The notes beneath the pieces were generated by a model. That model saw nothing but the letters and a program-made list of their open reading frames with translations. It was not told where the DNA came from and did not search any database. A DNA stretch of 64,000 nucleotides, from the NCBI GenBank assembly GCA_008973525.1, contig WACJ01000410.1, positions 62,001 through 126,000 on the forward strand. Direction: 5' to 3'. This stretch comes from Stenopsyche tienmushanensis (Eukaryota > Arthropoda > Insecta > Trichoptera > Stenopsychidae). Position 1 is the first letter of the stretch. Every line of letters begins with the position of its first letter. Positions 50,178 to 61,899 of this stretch are shown here, piece after piece. The position numbers and the translations under genes were made by a program.

Positions 50178-50404
50178 CTTGCAATGATCTGAAAAAAAAT
50201 TTTTTGATCGTTTTGTTTTATTCGCTTATAAATATAAAAATTATAACGAAATAATTATTGCAAATACGTTTTTGGACCCTTATAAACTTATTTTCGATTA
50301 AAATGTGCAATTAAATTATTCTATTAAACATTAAACATACGTATACAAATTAAACCTTAAATGTATTATAATATGCTAAATTATATCAACGAAATTATAC
50401 TTAC

Positions 50405-50482
50405 CGAATCGTACATATAATACAAAGTTAGCTTTATTGGCAAAGGAATGAATGTATTCGATTCAAAAGGCAAATAACAACT
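50405..50482 (-). promoter_or_regulatory. Predicted leader exon and initiator of gene G
   Basis: On the complement: the initiator 12-mer TCAGTTGTTATT with its A at 50482, then 78 nt ending GATTCG|GTAAGT (donor at 50404). It would splice to the acceptor at 50189. No clear TATA-like box at -30. The 12-mer is identical to the one at the predicted starts of F and H. Confidence 0.55.
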
Positions 50483-51189
50483 GAAGAGTCAAACACAAAA
50501 TTGAAAACGGACGGGTTGGAATATTAATAGTCATTGTTAGACGTCATTCAAAATGTCAAAACTCAACCATCAAACGCCCATATGAAAATTAGGTATACAA
50601 TAATATCATATTTTATGAAATTACAAGAATAATATTAAACAAAATATCGGGGCACAACCATATAAGAAAATGAAAATGTCATGAAAGTGTTATGAACTCA
50701 TTTCTTTTTCATTCATATGATATAATTATATTTTCTTTCCAATCCTCATTTTCTGCTCATATCATTACTTATAATCTCATATTGTTATTTTTTGCATTGT
50801 GTCTAAATAAATAAATACTCTTGTTCACCTTATGATATGTCATAATATTATTTTAGCAAATGTAAAAAAATATTGTCGAGTCATTGATAGATATTATATC
50901 TTTATACTATTTTTTAAGCTTACAGATTAGGCTGGTTCTTATTTGGGTCGAAAAATTTTTTTTTCAAATATTCGACCGGTTAACATCTCATTTATTTTTC
51001 CACCCTAATTTTTTTTTTAATTTTTCAAAATAATATTTAAGGGTTGCTACCAAAATTTGAATTTTCATTTAAAAAATTAAAACATTGTTTTATTCACTAA
51101 CTTGTATTTATTATTATAAAACATTTACATGTAAAATTATAAATAAGGATACTCTTTTAATACTAAAATCATAAATATTCTGTATACAA

Positions 51190-51760
51190 GCGTTGAATTT
51201 TTGTATCAAGATATTTCTTTCTTTAAAGCAAGCAAATATTGCTTTTACTCTTCGTCGATTATCATCAATTTATTATATTCCTTCATTAAGGCAACATCAT
51301 GCTCAGCAATATCATTTACTACCCGCATAGAATGGACCATTTTCTTTCCAGCCTTAAAATTAGAGTCATCTTTCCAAGCTTCAAACGTTTTTATTCAAAA
51401 ACTGTGATGAGATATCAAATATCTGGAAAAATCGTAAGGAATTGCTAGTCACAAAGTCTTCTATAGTTTTTTTGGTGATGTTCTGCTGCTTTCGTTTTCC
51501 TTTTTTGTCAGTTTAAACTGATGTTTATTTTTTTAAAAAATCAAGTAGCACATAGCTCGGTGAAGATCAACAGGCTTCCTAAATGAAACATCTCTTTTCA
51601 GGAATTCCTCCCAAGTAAATAATGGAACGATTGACTCACAACAGCTTCTAATATAATTACCACTACATGATGGCGAAAAGCTAGGCAATGGATTTTTTTT
51701 TCAAATTTCTACTTCAGAAGAACCCAAGCTCCATTTCTCAAGCCAGTGTTTACAGTTGTA
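51190..51760 (-). pseudogene. Decayed transposon-derived coding remnant
   Basis: On the complement: EEFLKRDVSFRKPVDLHRA, later KAWKDDSNFKAGKKMVHSM and RVVNDIAEHDVALMKEYNKL followed by MIIDEE. I recognise this VNDIAE-x-x-V-x-LM-x-EYN pattern from repetitive arthropod coding sequences of transposon origin, but cannot name the superfamily with confidence. Frameshifts and stops interrupt it. Confidence 0.5.
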
Positions 51761-52009
51761 GTATTACAACATAAACTTAATACTTCACTAATAGAAGGTA
51801 ACTTTGACTGATGCGGATTTGGTGTTGATTAGTCGATAAGCCGATATTACAGATCATTCTGAGACAATTCTTAAACTTTAGGTTACTGTCTAAATTGCAC
51901 ATTCATACAAAATAACGATTTCATTTGGAAAATCCTTAGATTGTCAAACGCCAGTGCTGATTCGTAACTTTATTCGCCTTTCGCACAAATTCCTCCTTTA
52001 CCTTCTGTA

Positions 52010-52250
52010 ATCGACAGTCACACATTCAACATTACGAATGCGCAACACAAGGTAAGCTGCGCTCTCAACTAAAGTTAGTTGGGCTATCCCAGCAGCGTTT
52101 GATGAGCAAACTGACGAGGCTACTTTATCCCACCTCAATTCTACATAGTTACCCCAGGGGTTAGATTATTACCTACGGACATATGGTTGACCCCGCCTCC
52201 CTGAGTTTTTACCGCACCGTAGAGTGAAACTCACGTCTAATCGATAATTG
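52010..52250 (-). repeat. Dispersed repeat R2, inverted copy
   Basis: Complement of this block repeats the landmark order of 8225-8500: TTTCACTCTACGGTG, ACTCAGGGAGG, GTAATAATCTA, AGCCTCGTCA and CGCAGCTTACC. No protein is encoded. Confidence 0.55.
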
Positions 52251-53029
52251 AGTTATTATGAATCATAGAAATTCACATTTTACAACAATATTATATAGAA
52301 AACTTTATATAATATAATAATATATATTCTAAGAGCCATGGGCATTTTAGAGTTAGATTTCTTTTAAAAATTGACTTATTAAAATGTTTTTCATCTAAAA
52401 TGCAAATAAATGGAATTTGAATAAAAAGCAACAATCGAAACATTTCCCGATGAATAATATATATAATACAAATCATTGTTTTTAAGAGAAAAATGAAGAT
52501 TTTTTTCCTTATTATTAACATAATACAAAAAGGATTTAAAATCATTGTGAATTTAGCAATAAATTTGCAAAGGCTTTCGTTCAACGTTCTTTGACTCAGA
52601 GAAATGTTGGCAGATTCTAATGAAGTAGAGATATACTTCTTACTCATTATTATCAATGTCTTCAAGATAACATACATTTGCCATATCATATAAAATTCTA
52701 TCATGTATATAGTGCTTCCATTAGAATATATTATATAATATATCATCCAAGAACCTCGTATCGATGCTTAAAAAAAACATGTGTTGCATCACTTTGAATA
52801 CTTTCAAAAGCAGATGAAATTGAATAATGTGTCTTTGAATGGCAATAGTATAAAAAAATGTTGACCAATAATTTAAAATTGCCTTTTTACCTCATGGTTC
52901 ACTTAATTATAAGTTTGATGCAATAACTCCAAGATAGTCGTAATTTGTTAAAGAGTTTAAACATTAATTTAATGGTAATGAATAGTAAAAAAAGACTTAT
53001 CATCTTTTGCTAAGATTAAATCAGCTTCG

Positions 53030-53200
53030 TCAACAGACGTAACCTCCGCCAAGGCCTTCAACTTCGATTTCGTCACAACGTCGATGTCATCAGCAAAGGC
53101 TAGTTATATTTTATCATCTTCCCATAAGTTCGTGTGTCCTTATCTGCCATCCTTCCTCATGATTGCTTCCAACGAAATATAAAAAAGTCCGATATAGCGT
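53030..53200 (-). pseudogene. RTE reverse-transcriptase debris
   Basis: On the complement: LEAIMRKDGR, a stop, then LAFADDIDVVTKSKLKALAE. This is the catalytic-box region of the element at 22362-23966 (EAIMREAGR, LAFADDIDVVAKSRSEALAA), decayed and in the opposite orientation to the neighbouring fragment at 53495. Confidence 0.75.
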
Positions 53201-53494
53201 CGTTGGAACTGAATCGAGACATTCTCGCCAAAATCTGGACGCTTGGAAACAGTGGCTTAACTACTAATTGGCGATCTTAGATGTCGCCTAGGTCAGTAAC
53301 TATCTAATACATATATACATATATAAAGTACATATATGTTTTTCAAGTTGTTACCTTTCCCTACCGGTGATACACTTAACTCTAATAATGGCAATATCGA
53401 TATGAAATATAATAGATACGGGGTTCAGAATTTTTGTATTCTTCCGCAATATAATAATATAAATACAAATCACATCAATGTATTATAGTATATA

Positions 53495-53760
53495 AGTAAG
53501 GGTTTGTTCTGGCAATATGGCAGAGCTAGGTAATGTCTTCTGGGTGAAGATGGCCGTAGTATGCCCCATTCATAATAAGGGGAATATGCTACCGTGCTAT
53601 AGCTACAAGAATCTTCTAAATATAACTTATAAATTGTTTTCAAGAGTTCTTATTAGACGGCTGTCACACATCATCCAGCAGGTCTACTGTAGACCAACTT
53701 TTTACCGTCAGACTATTCTCACAAAAAATGTGGGAATACGGTGTCGATCTTCACCATATA
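53495..53760 (+). pseudogene. RTE reverse-transcriptase debris, internally deleted
   Basis: Reads MAVVCPIHNKGNMLPC, NLLNITYKLFSRVLIRRLSHI, and then, after a deletion, DNA matching the FSQKMWEYGVDLHH part of the intact element in another frame. Homologous to residues about 65-165 of the copy at 22354-23922. It abuts the left arm of the hairpin at 53762. Confidence 0.75.
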
Positions 53761-53761
53761 T

Positions 53762-54958
53762 TACAAAAGTAGCCAAAGAACTGTTTGCTAATATATTTTG
53801 AACATGCGGTACGATTCGATTAAATCAATGCTTCCCATATACTTTACAATAATGCATTCTCAAAGTGGGAAAAACGTCATTTCGTATCAAATAACAGGTT
53901 TTAACATAAAATTCGAATCAAAAAATATGTGCGAACGATATTAATGACACATGACGTATATACGTTCAATAAACATTAGGATTTTCCAAAAATCAGTCCT
54001 GATTGTATCTTAGATTATAATAAAATATGAAAAGTGTTGATCGTGCAGATCAATACTTTTCATATCACTCTATTTACCGAAAGATACGAGAATGGGCAAA
54101 ATAATTGTGTTCTTTTTATTTAATTATGCAATGTTTAAATCACACTTTAAGACAAACTAAATCCTTCTAAAAAATAGATTTAAATATAGCCAAAGCTTGG
54201 ATTGACCCAGAGGAGGATTTCAAAGTCAATTGGATAAGAAATTACAGCAGGATATTCAATTGAAAATTCACTGGAAAGACTACATAGTAATAAAGCTAAC
54301 AGCTTTGTACGTTACAAGCTGGGAAAAGTTTTACACTACAAATGTCTAATATTTTTAGTAAAAATAATTATTTGAATGACAAGCTTCAAAACTTTTCCCA
54401 GTTTGTAACGTAAAAGCAATTAGTTTTATTACTATTTAGTCTTTCCAGTAAATTGTTAATTGAATATCCTGCTGTAATTTCTTATCCAACTGACTTTGAA
54501 ATCATCTTCTGGGTTAATCCAAGCTTTGGCTATATTTAAATCTATTATTAAAAAGGATTTAGTTTGTTATAATGTGTGATTTAAACATTGCATAATTAAA
54601 TTTAAAAAACACAATTATCTTGCCCATTTTCGTATATTTCGGTAAATAGAGTAATCTGAAAAGAATTGATCATCATGATCAACACTTTTCATATTTTATT
54701 ATAATCTAAGATACAATCAGGATTGATTTTTGGAAAATCCAAATGCTTATTGAACGTATATACGTCATGTGTCATTAATATCGTTCGCACATATTTTTTA
54801 TTTTTTTATTTTATATTTAAACCTGTTGTTTGATACGAAATGACGTTTTTCCTAGTTTGAGAATGCATTATTTTAAAGTATATGGGAGGCCTTGATTTAA
54901 TCGAATCGTACCGAATTTTCTAAACTTATCAGCAAACAATTATTTGGCTACTTTTGTA
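53762..54958. mobile_element. Large inverted duplication (hairpin) of piggyBac-like transposase 3' region
   Basis: The left arm (about 53762-54337) and right arm (about 54388-54958) are complementary along nearly their whole length, starting TACAAAAGTAGCC on one side and ending GGCTACTTTTGTA on the other, with a loop of about 50 nt. Each arm encodes the same broken piggyBac C-terminal region: SVDRADQYFSYHSIYRKIRE in the left arm on plus, its drifted counterpart in the right arm on minus, then NIAKAWI and FTGKT. Stops are present in both. It may be a foldback-type element or a local inverted duplication. Confidence 0.82.
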
Positions 54959-55044
54959 CTATTCCCGTATATACTTGAGAAGTGTAAGAACGTTAGCAAT
55001 TTCATAAATTAATTTCTTGGCATTGTTTGTGAGGAAAATGACAT

Positions 55045-55235
55045 TTATATCACGGCGTTGCTTGACCAGTAATTGGCAATTCTATCGAAAAATGTATAAA
55101 ATGTATATAAATTAGGGTCCGCGGAGCCATTATCAGAAATTGTAGTTAAAATACCAACCATTAATTGAAAAACTAGGACGTTATTTGCATAAATATCGTA
55201 TAAAAAGTGAAATCGTAATAGGAAACCGCGCATAT
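55045..55235 (-). pseudogene. piggyBac-like transposase debris
   Basis: On the complement an open stretch ends FFDRIANYWSSNAVI, close to the piece at 41925-42000 (IANYRSTNAMI), resembling the conserved DYWS region of piggyBac transposases. In orientation it lies upstream of the right hairpin arm, which carries the C-terminal part, so the two may once have been one element. Confidence 0.4.
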
Positions 55236-55339
55236 AGAGGGCAGAATGTCAGAATTCGAAAACTTAAAACATCTAGGGTTGGGAAGGGGTTCAAAAAGAA
55301 TAAATCTTCAAAAAAGGTTCCCCAAAAAAAATTAGCTCA

Positions 55340-55386
55340 ATAAGGGGTCCGCGGAGTACATAAGTTTAAGAACCGCTACTCTACAT
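55340..55386 (-). mobile_element. hAT-like terminal fragment
   Basis: GGGGTCCGCGGAG .. TTTAAGAACCGCTACT; on the complement AGTAGCGGTTCTTAAAC precedes CTCCGCGGACCCC. Similar ends are at 2001-2050 and 18030-18090. A second GGGTCCGCGGAGCC occurs at 55107, so two copies may be nested here. Confidence 0.4.
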
Positions 55387-56384
55387 GATCATCACAACTA
55401 GAGCCTTTCGGTTTTCAAAAACCGGGTTTGAAAACCTGGTTTTCAAATCAAAATTGTGTTGAAACTAAAAATCTGGTTGAATATAAAATTTATTTTTTTA
55501 CTATCAGTGTAATTCATTATTACCGTATTATAAACTTAAATTCTTAATTAGGACAAGATAAACACCAAAACAAAGACATCGATCCATTTGACATCGAAAT
55601 GTACGTCATTAAGATCATAGGTTTCCTCTTTTAAACATCGTCCAGAGAATATTTGTTTTTCAATCCATTCATATTGTTTGAATCGATGACTTGGTCATCA
55701 TTAAAAATGATATCTGTCTGATGTCATTTTTATGTAGACTCGTGTCGTTTATATCATCTAGAAAGTATTCCGATACTCTCTCCGATTCCCTTCCCATACA
55801 CTCCTAACATAAAATTCCTACAGATATATTCCAGATTTTACTTCAGTCACACGTCATTTCATTTCAATTCTTAAATCTGTCCAGAGCTTTTCATTAACAC
55901 CTTGCGACAGCACTTCGAACTACTGTCGACTTGAGCATTTCTTGTCTTAAATCTTAAAAAATAAAACTAGTGACATAAACAGGATCTCCTGCAGAACGAA
56001 CACGTTATACAAATTTTAATACATAAAAATTACATAATAAAAAAGAGGAGTTCCCAAATATGAAAGTCCTAATCACAACCACTTCCATTTATTCGGCACA
56101 TCTAATTAATTATTGATCAGCAGCACTCAGCACATCTGACATATCATTATTTATATTTTTTTCAATAATTGCTTCCATTTTTATTTTATATATAGTAAAA
56201 ATAGTATATAAGTATGCAACTACACTCGAACCTCTTATATCAAGATTATATACAACAAAATTGTATCGTTATTAAATAAAACAATCCACTTTAATTTTTT
56301 ACTGGAAAAAGCTGAGACCATAAATAATCTCTAAAGAATATGTTTTACCATCAATAGAAGATAAATACCAAAGGACAATAAACA

Positions 56385-56605
56385 TTTGTCGTGACATTGG
56401 TGGAGAAGGTTTGATGACATGAATATTCATGACATCCAAGAAACATGGAAGGATCGTACGTTGAACGAAGACGAGTTAGTCGAAATATTAAATGAATCTA
56501 CCACAATTAATGACTCAGAAAACAGCAAAATAGCTACATGTTTCATATTAAAAACAAATAATGAAGGCATAGAATTGACTATTAAATCTGATGCTTTTCA
56601 ATAGA
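56385..56605 (+). pseudogene. Tigger/pogo-like transposase C-terminal remnant
   Basis: The frame reads DIGGEGFDDMNIHDIQE then LNEDELVEILNES and stops at 56604. The GF-(D/E)-D-(M/V)-DIQE..L..(D/E)(D/E)L pattern matches the region after the DDE domain of Tigger/pogo transposases. Nothing upstream is open, so this is a short relic. Confidence 0.45.
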
Positions 56606-57426
56606 AAATTATCCTTTAATGTAAAGATGTTTAAAATTCAAGATAGAATTATTAAAGATTAAAGTAGACAATTGCTAATTATCGAATTTTTTAAAGCTTA
56701 TTGAGTGAGATGTTATACTAACGGGAAACGTTTGTGTTTATTAGAGTTTTTTGGACACACACAATATATTTTGTTTTTCCGTATGGTACTTCTATCTCCT
56801 AATAAATGACAAGATTTTCCAAATTTCAAAATATCATCGTTGATTTTCTTTATATACACTTTTTAAAGTTTACGAAAAAAAAGTTTTTGGATATGTTGTC
56901 ATGTATAAGGCATCATCTTTTATATTATAATAAATAATATTTTATTATTTATTTCTCAACTTTTCCAAACTATTACATGTACACCTTTTTATGATATCTA
57001 AATTACAGAAAATAGTTGCTTATTTAGGTAAAAGAAATCGGGTTTCCATTAACATCTCCAAATTCTAATTATAAAGTTATAAATCAATAAATTGCAAAAA
57101 GAAACACCACAGTTTTAAAATACCTCACTTTATTATAGTTGTGATTTTTATTGATAAAAATTCATAGTGAATATTTACGAATATAAAATATCAATTAATC
57201 ATATATTTAACCTTAACATTTGTATCTACATTCCGAATATTTGATATCACAATCAACGGCTGCGCTTACTTTGGATACAGTATGGGGTTGCTTAATTATA
57301 GCGCGCCGATCATATTAATTTATTTTCTATAATTATAAAAATCGATAATATAATTGGATTATGTGATTGATATTAAATGCTAAATATAATTATGTGAAAA
57401 TTTTTATTATATTTTAAATCAAATTC

Positions 57427-60400
57427 TTAATCTATATCAAGTTTTCTGAATGAACCCATGATCCCTAACAAATCTCCCATCTTGTCTTCTGATTGTTCTG
57501 GCCTCTTTGATTCATCCGATTTAATGTTATCTGCATTTATAAACCATTGTCTCCACATATCTGATTGCATTGCTTTCAGAAATTGATCTATGAAATATAA
57601 AAATATTTTCATTTGGATTTATTAAAATTAAGAGTTTAATTAAAATTATTTAAATGAAAAATACTTGAAATTTCTTCGAATGTTGATTCTGTTCCTCCAT
57701 ACTCTATCGGTAAAACTTTAGATGGAACATATTTTAATAGATCATCCAAGCTATCGTGTAAGTAGACTCTTTCGGCGATTTTTTTCTTCAATGCTGACTT
57801 AGCTATGTTTAAAATATTAGTTGCATAGCTGGGACAATTTAAGATGTGAATTCCTTTGATTTTGGATGTAAAACAATTCTAAAAATACATGATATTTATA
57901 ATAATATTTCCCCATTAAATTTACTTGCATAAATTATCTGCAAAAGGCATAGGAATTTAAGGATCAAGGTAAATAATTTAGAATTGCAAAATTCTTTCTC
58001 GTATATATTCTAACTATTTTAGGGAGGTATATCAATATAAAAATTTGGAGTCTTGTCTTCATCATAAATATAATACTTGTAATATATATGATAAGAATGC
58101 ATACAAACTAGTTAATACAATATTTTAAAAACTAAAAAGCAATATTTGCATAGAGTGCAACCGTTTAACGATCAAGATCAATAATTTACCATATTTAAAT
58201 AAAATTTCTTTTAAGAAAATTTTAGAGAATCCATCAGGAACTTAGATAAAATTTATTATTCAGAACATGAAAAAGAGGAAACATCAAGGAGATGAATAGA
58301 ACTTTTAAATAATAGCTTCTCTTTAAGAATTATACATATAAATGCTTGAATTAACAAATATTAGGGGGACCCATAACTAATCAATTATTTTGAGAGCGTG
58401 TCGTTACATATCAGTTATCGCTGACGCGTGGACTAGAGAGGTTGTACATTTGATTGAATCTTATTGAGTAGACTCTAAACCTCATTTATTCACCAGCAGA
58501 TAAAAGTAAACTCGTTATCAACACCATGTGAGACACACAGCCGTCAGAAGAACATATTCGTCATCTTATGCTCTTCCACTTTAAAATGGGTTATAACGCA
58601 ACACAGACATCTAAGAATTGTGGTGTTTTCGACAACTGAAAAGGCGTGATATTGCATCATTATAATTCCAGACCCCATGCAGCTAAAATAACCCAGGAAA
58701 AAATTAGGGAACTCCTATCTCATCCACCGTATTTATCATATATTGCGCCGTCTGATTATTATTTATTCAAAGTTCTAGGTATTTCATTGAAAATAAGACG
58801 TTTTGAAATGTAAATGAAGTTGAAATTAACCTAAATAGCTATTTTTCGTCAAAATCAGCCTCTTTTTATAAAAGAGAGATTGAAACTTTGCCTGAAAGAT
58901 GGCAAAGAGTTATAAATAATAATGGAAATTATAAAATTGATTGAATAATTTAAATAAAATCGTAACAATTTTTTATCGTTTTAATTTTAAAAAAAATGAT
59001 TATTAATGAGTCCTCCTAATAATTCCGCGCATTAGTAATGCAATTATACTAACATATGCTAAAATATTAGAAAACAGAAAAATATGCGCTTGGTATTTTA
59101 TTAATCGATTATCATGAATAAAGTAGAACCATCATAACGAATATTATATAACGTTATTGATACGTTTGATGTAAGAAATTTAAAAAACCAATGACCCCAA
59201 AAAGAAGAAGAAAAAGTGCTCATTTACCAAAGCAATGCATCCTTTCACAAATCGTTTTCAACAATGGCAAAAGTGCACTTTGAATTTATTTATTTTTTAT
59301 TAACTGTATTCTCCTAATTTGGCTCTTAATGACTTCTACTTGATTGCGAATCTAAAAAGGATGCTCCAGAGAAAAAGGTTTGGCTCCATTTAAGAAGTTA
59401 TTGCCGAAACTTAAGGCTAAAAATCAACTGTTATATCATTCTTGAAAGGGATTACGTCCGTAATATATTAAATTTTGTCCGTTGTTACAGTTGTTATTTA
59501 GTTATCCTACGAACTTATTGAGTGATGCGTTATAATATTAAAAATGAGAAATTATTTATGAAAATAGGCCTTACCTGCAAAATGTATAACATTTTTTTCA
59601 AAATAGCTGGGGATGTTTTCAGAATATGACCAAATTGAACCTTAGCCATATCCAATATGTATTGATCACCACTACATACCTCATATCTCATTCGCAATTC
59701 ACCCATCATTAAGGCATACTTGAAAGAATAAGATGCATTATAATTTTCCATATCACCATTCTTATATCTGGAAAAACGTGAACCATATATATATATATTA
59801 GTAAGTTAAATAGAAAAAAGTAGTTTGCTTCAACTAACTCACTGCATTATTAAAACTCTATGGCGTTCCGGGGTCAATCTAGGTATATAAGCAAAGTTCA
59901 AGCATGTCAAAGAATTATTCATTTCGGGTGAACATGGATCTCTATCCGCTAATATTTCAGGTGCTAATGTTCTCATAGTGAAATATGAATCGATTTTCGT
60001 TTTTGTCTTTTCGATGCTAAATGCTGAGCCTCCAAAAAATCGAGCGATAGAGTCGTGTGCTGAAAAATATATCAATATGTTTTTAAGCAAAATTAATCTA
60101 AAAAATAATTGGCAAAATTTAAAAAAATACTTCTTACTTAATGCATTTTCTGGCAAATGAGGTTGTTTTTTATACCAATCCCAAATTAAATCCAGACTTT
60201 CTTCGACCATATTTTCAGTCACGTTTGCTTCATTTAGGTTATATATAAAATCGTCATTAGTAATACCAAATAATGTTTTCTGGTATTCTACATCTAATTC
60301 ATTAAAATTACTGAAAAAAATAATATACACGATGAAAATACAACCATTTATTAATCATTATTTGGCAATAGAATTTTGCAATGTATTCTTTGTTAAATGT

Positions 60401-60814
60401 ATGCGGAAAAAATTGCGAAATGTATTTGGTTGTTTGAGACTATTGGATCAATCTAATTTTATGGCAGTTTTAGCCATATGCCAACAAGAACTAGTTTTGG
60501 TCAAAATTATTTTCACCATATAATAGCATTTCCAGATACATAATCTAAATATTTTTTCTACTAAAATCAGAATTAAAATGTCAATGGCATTTATTAGTTA
60601 GGAAATGCTGCTTTAAAATGTTTTTAAAGCATGCAATTTAGGTCGCATTTAAGTAAACAATGTTTAAACTCGAATATGTTATAACATCAATTTTAAATGC
60701 TTGCAATAAAGAAATCGTGCAAAAAGTAAATTAATATTATATTTTTAACTGAAAAATGAGCCAAAAACAAGCCAAGAAAATTAGTAAGATCACTTTTCAG
60801 TACCTTTGATTCAT
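57427..60814 (-). CDS. Gene H: CRAL-TRIO lipid-binding protein, paralogue of F
   Basis: Six coding exons: 60804-60814, 60138-60310, 59843-60059, 59575-59767, 57665-57878, 57427-57587 (11, 173, 217, 193, 214, 161 nt), 322 residues, the same lengths as gene F. The mini-exon ATGAATCAAAG joins TTTTTCAG|T at 60311 to give MNQSNFNELDVEYQ. Without the splice, the in-frame ATG at 60330 (MYIIFF..) could start. Motifs: QPHLP, GGSAFSIEKTKTKI, LTPERHR, KKKIAER, LPIEYGG and FRKLDID. The intron between the 173- and 217-nt exons is 78 nt with no in-frame stop, so its retention would add 26 residues without a frameshift. Intron 4 (between the 193- and 214-nt exons) is 1.7 kb because of inserted mariner sequences; the same intron in F is 350 nt. 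Confidence 0.84.
58361..59019 (+). mobile_element. mariner deletion derivative with both terminal repeats
   Basis: Ends TTAGGGGGACCCATAAC and, at the other side on the complement, TTAGGAGGACTCATTAA, forming inverted repeats of about 28 bp. It is flanked by TA at 58359-58360 and 59020-59021, the mariner target. Length is 659 bp, about half a full element. Inside are transposase N-terminal text (LFHFKMGYNATQTSKNCGVF) and C-terminal text (NSRPHAAKITQEKIREL, HPPY, IAPSDYYLF with the last catalytic Asp, LPERWQRVINNNG). The middle of the catalytic domain is deleted. The empty site is visible in gene F near 43595. Confidence 0.87.
59290..59530 (+). pseudogene. Second decayed mariner transposase fragment
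   Basis: Frame fragments LNDFYLIANLKRMLQRKRFGS, EVIAET and a terminal LSYELIE resemble the C-terminus of a different mariner lineage (the DFFLFP-LKR-LRG-RF region). Stops interrupt it and no terminal repeats are clear. Same intron of gene H as the mariner derivative at 58361. Confidence 0.5.
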
Positions 60815-60908
60815 TTTTATTTAAGGTATATTTGCTTGATACAACACTACCGCCTTGACTGAAGTTCAATAACAACTGACAGCGGTGGACCTTGTACTGT
60901 TTAAAATG
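60804..60908 (-). promoter_or_regulatory. Predicted promoter and first exon of gene H
   Basis: On the complement: CATTTTAAA (about 60908-60900), then the initiator 12-mer TCAGTTGTTATT with its A at 60877, about 63 nt of leader, and the ATG at 60814. It matches the gene F arrangement (45507-45606), including the downstream words GAAC.TCAGTC and AGCAAATATAC. Confidence 0.6.
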
Positions 60909-61899
60909 CCCACTAATATATTTAAAGCAGGTCTGGGATGTATTTTTACCAGTGTTCCACGCCATATATCATTTTTAAAATTTAATTCCAAATACAAAAA
61001 ACCCAAATATCATATATAACAATAAAACTAAATTTGCATACAATACATTTTTTTTCTGTTTCCCTGTCTCAAAAATAAAGAATTGTATTTTATCAGTTCA
61101 CAGTATTCAGTTTCCTTGAGAAAAATTGAGTTAATTCAACACAATGGCTGAAATTTTAACATATTCGTAGATTTTTTCAGTTTAGAAAAGCAAACTCTTA
61201 TAGTCTAAAAAGATCATTTTCTAGCATTGAAGCTGTTGAGTTTTAGTAACAATATGTCATAGCACTCAAACTGTAAAATTACCAGCCACGCAGAACAAAA
61301 AAGATGCATCTCTAAAAAGGCTTCATATAATCATTATACTTTTGCTACAAATAACCTTGAATAATTTATGGTTTTTTCTAAATGTTATTTATAATACATT
61401 TATAAATTACACCTTTTCCTTATTTGTAAATTTTCCTCATCATACAAATCAATATATAAAATATATCCTCCTATTTTTTTCATTTATTGCAAAGCAATCA
61501 TAAAAATTAAAAAAATAATGATTGCTCATCATAATTTTTCTGTCATTGATACTCAAAGATCTACTTAGTTATCTTCCATTAGATCTATTTAAAATTAAGA
61601 AAAATTGGTAGCGTTTATATTTTATCAAGATGCAATAATAGTTTCTTTTATAATATTTCAATCTAGACAGGTTTTTATAAATTTCATTTTTAAAATTCAA
61701 CGTGTTACCTTTATATATTTCAAATTGTATTTGACCAATGAAAATGAGTGAACAAGAAATAATAGCATAAATTGAAGTTGTTTAAGCCAATTAATTTTAG
61801 TAGTACGCTGTAAACTACCTCTCGCTGTCCGGATGCTTACTTTAACGATGGAAATACAAATATTTTGTTCTTTAACGCCTAGTTTAACATCTTATCAAA

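Larger units (their letters stand above)
50483..57426. other. Transposon-rich spacer between genes G and H
   Basis: No host gene is supported. It contains TE debris at 51190-51760, R2 at 52010-52250, RTE debris at 53030-53200 and 53495-53760, a long hairpin at 53762-54958, piggyBac debris at 55045-55235, a hAT-like end at 55340-55386 and a Tigger-like piece at 56385-56605. The minus-strand open frame at 52291-52746 is AT-driven; I see nothing else in the rest. Confidence 0.6.

Noticed and set aside
52291..52746. 151-codon minus-strand frame, hydrophobic, with ESANISLSQ recalling exon 1 of gene G
   Set aside because: Composition is AT-driven, the resemblance covers only a few residues, no QPH motif follows, and no other exon is nearby.
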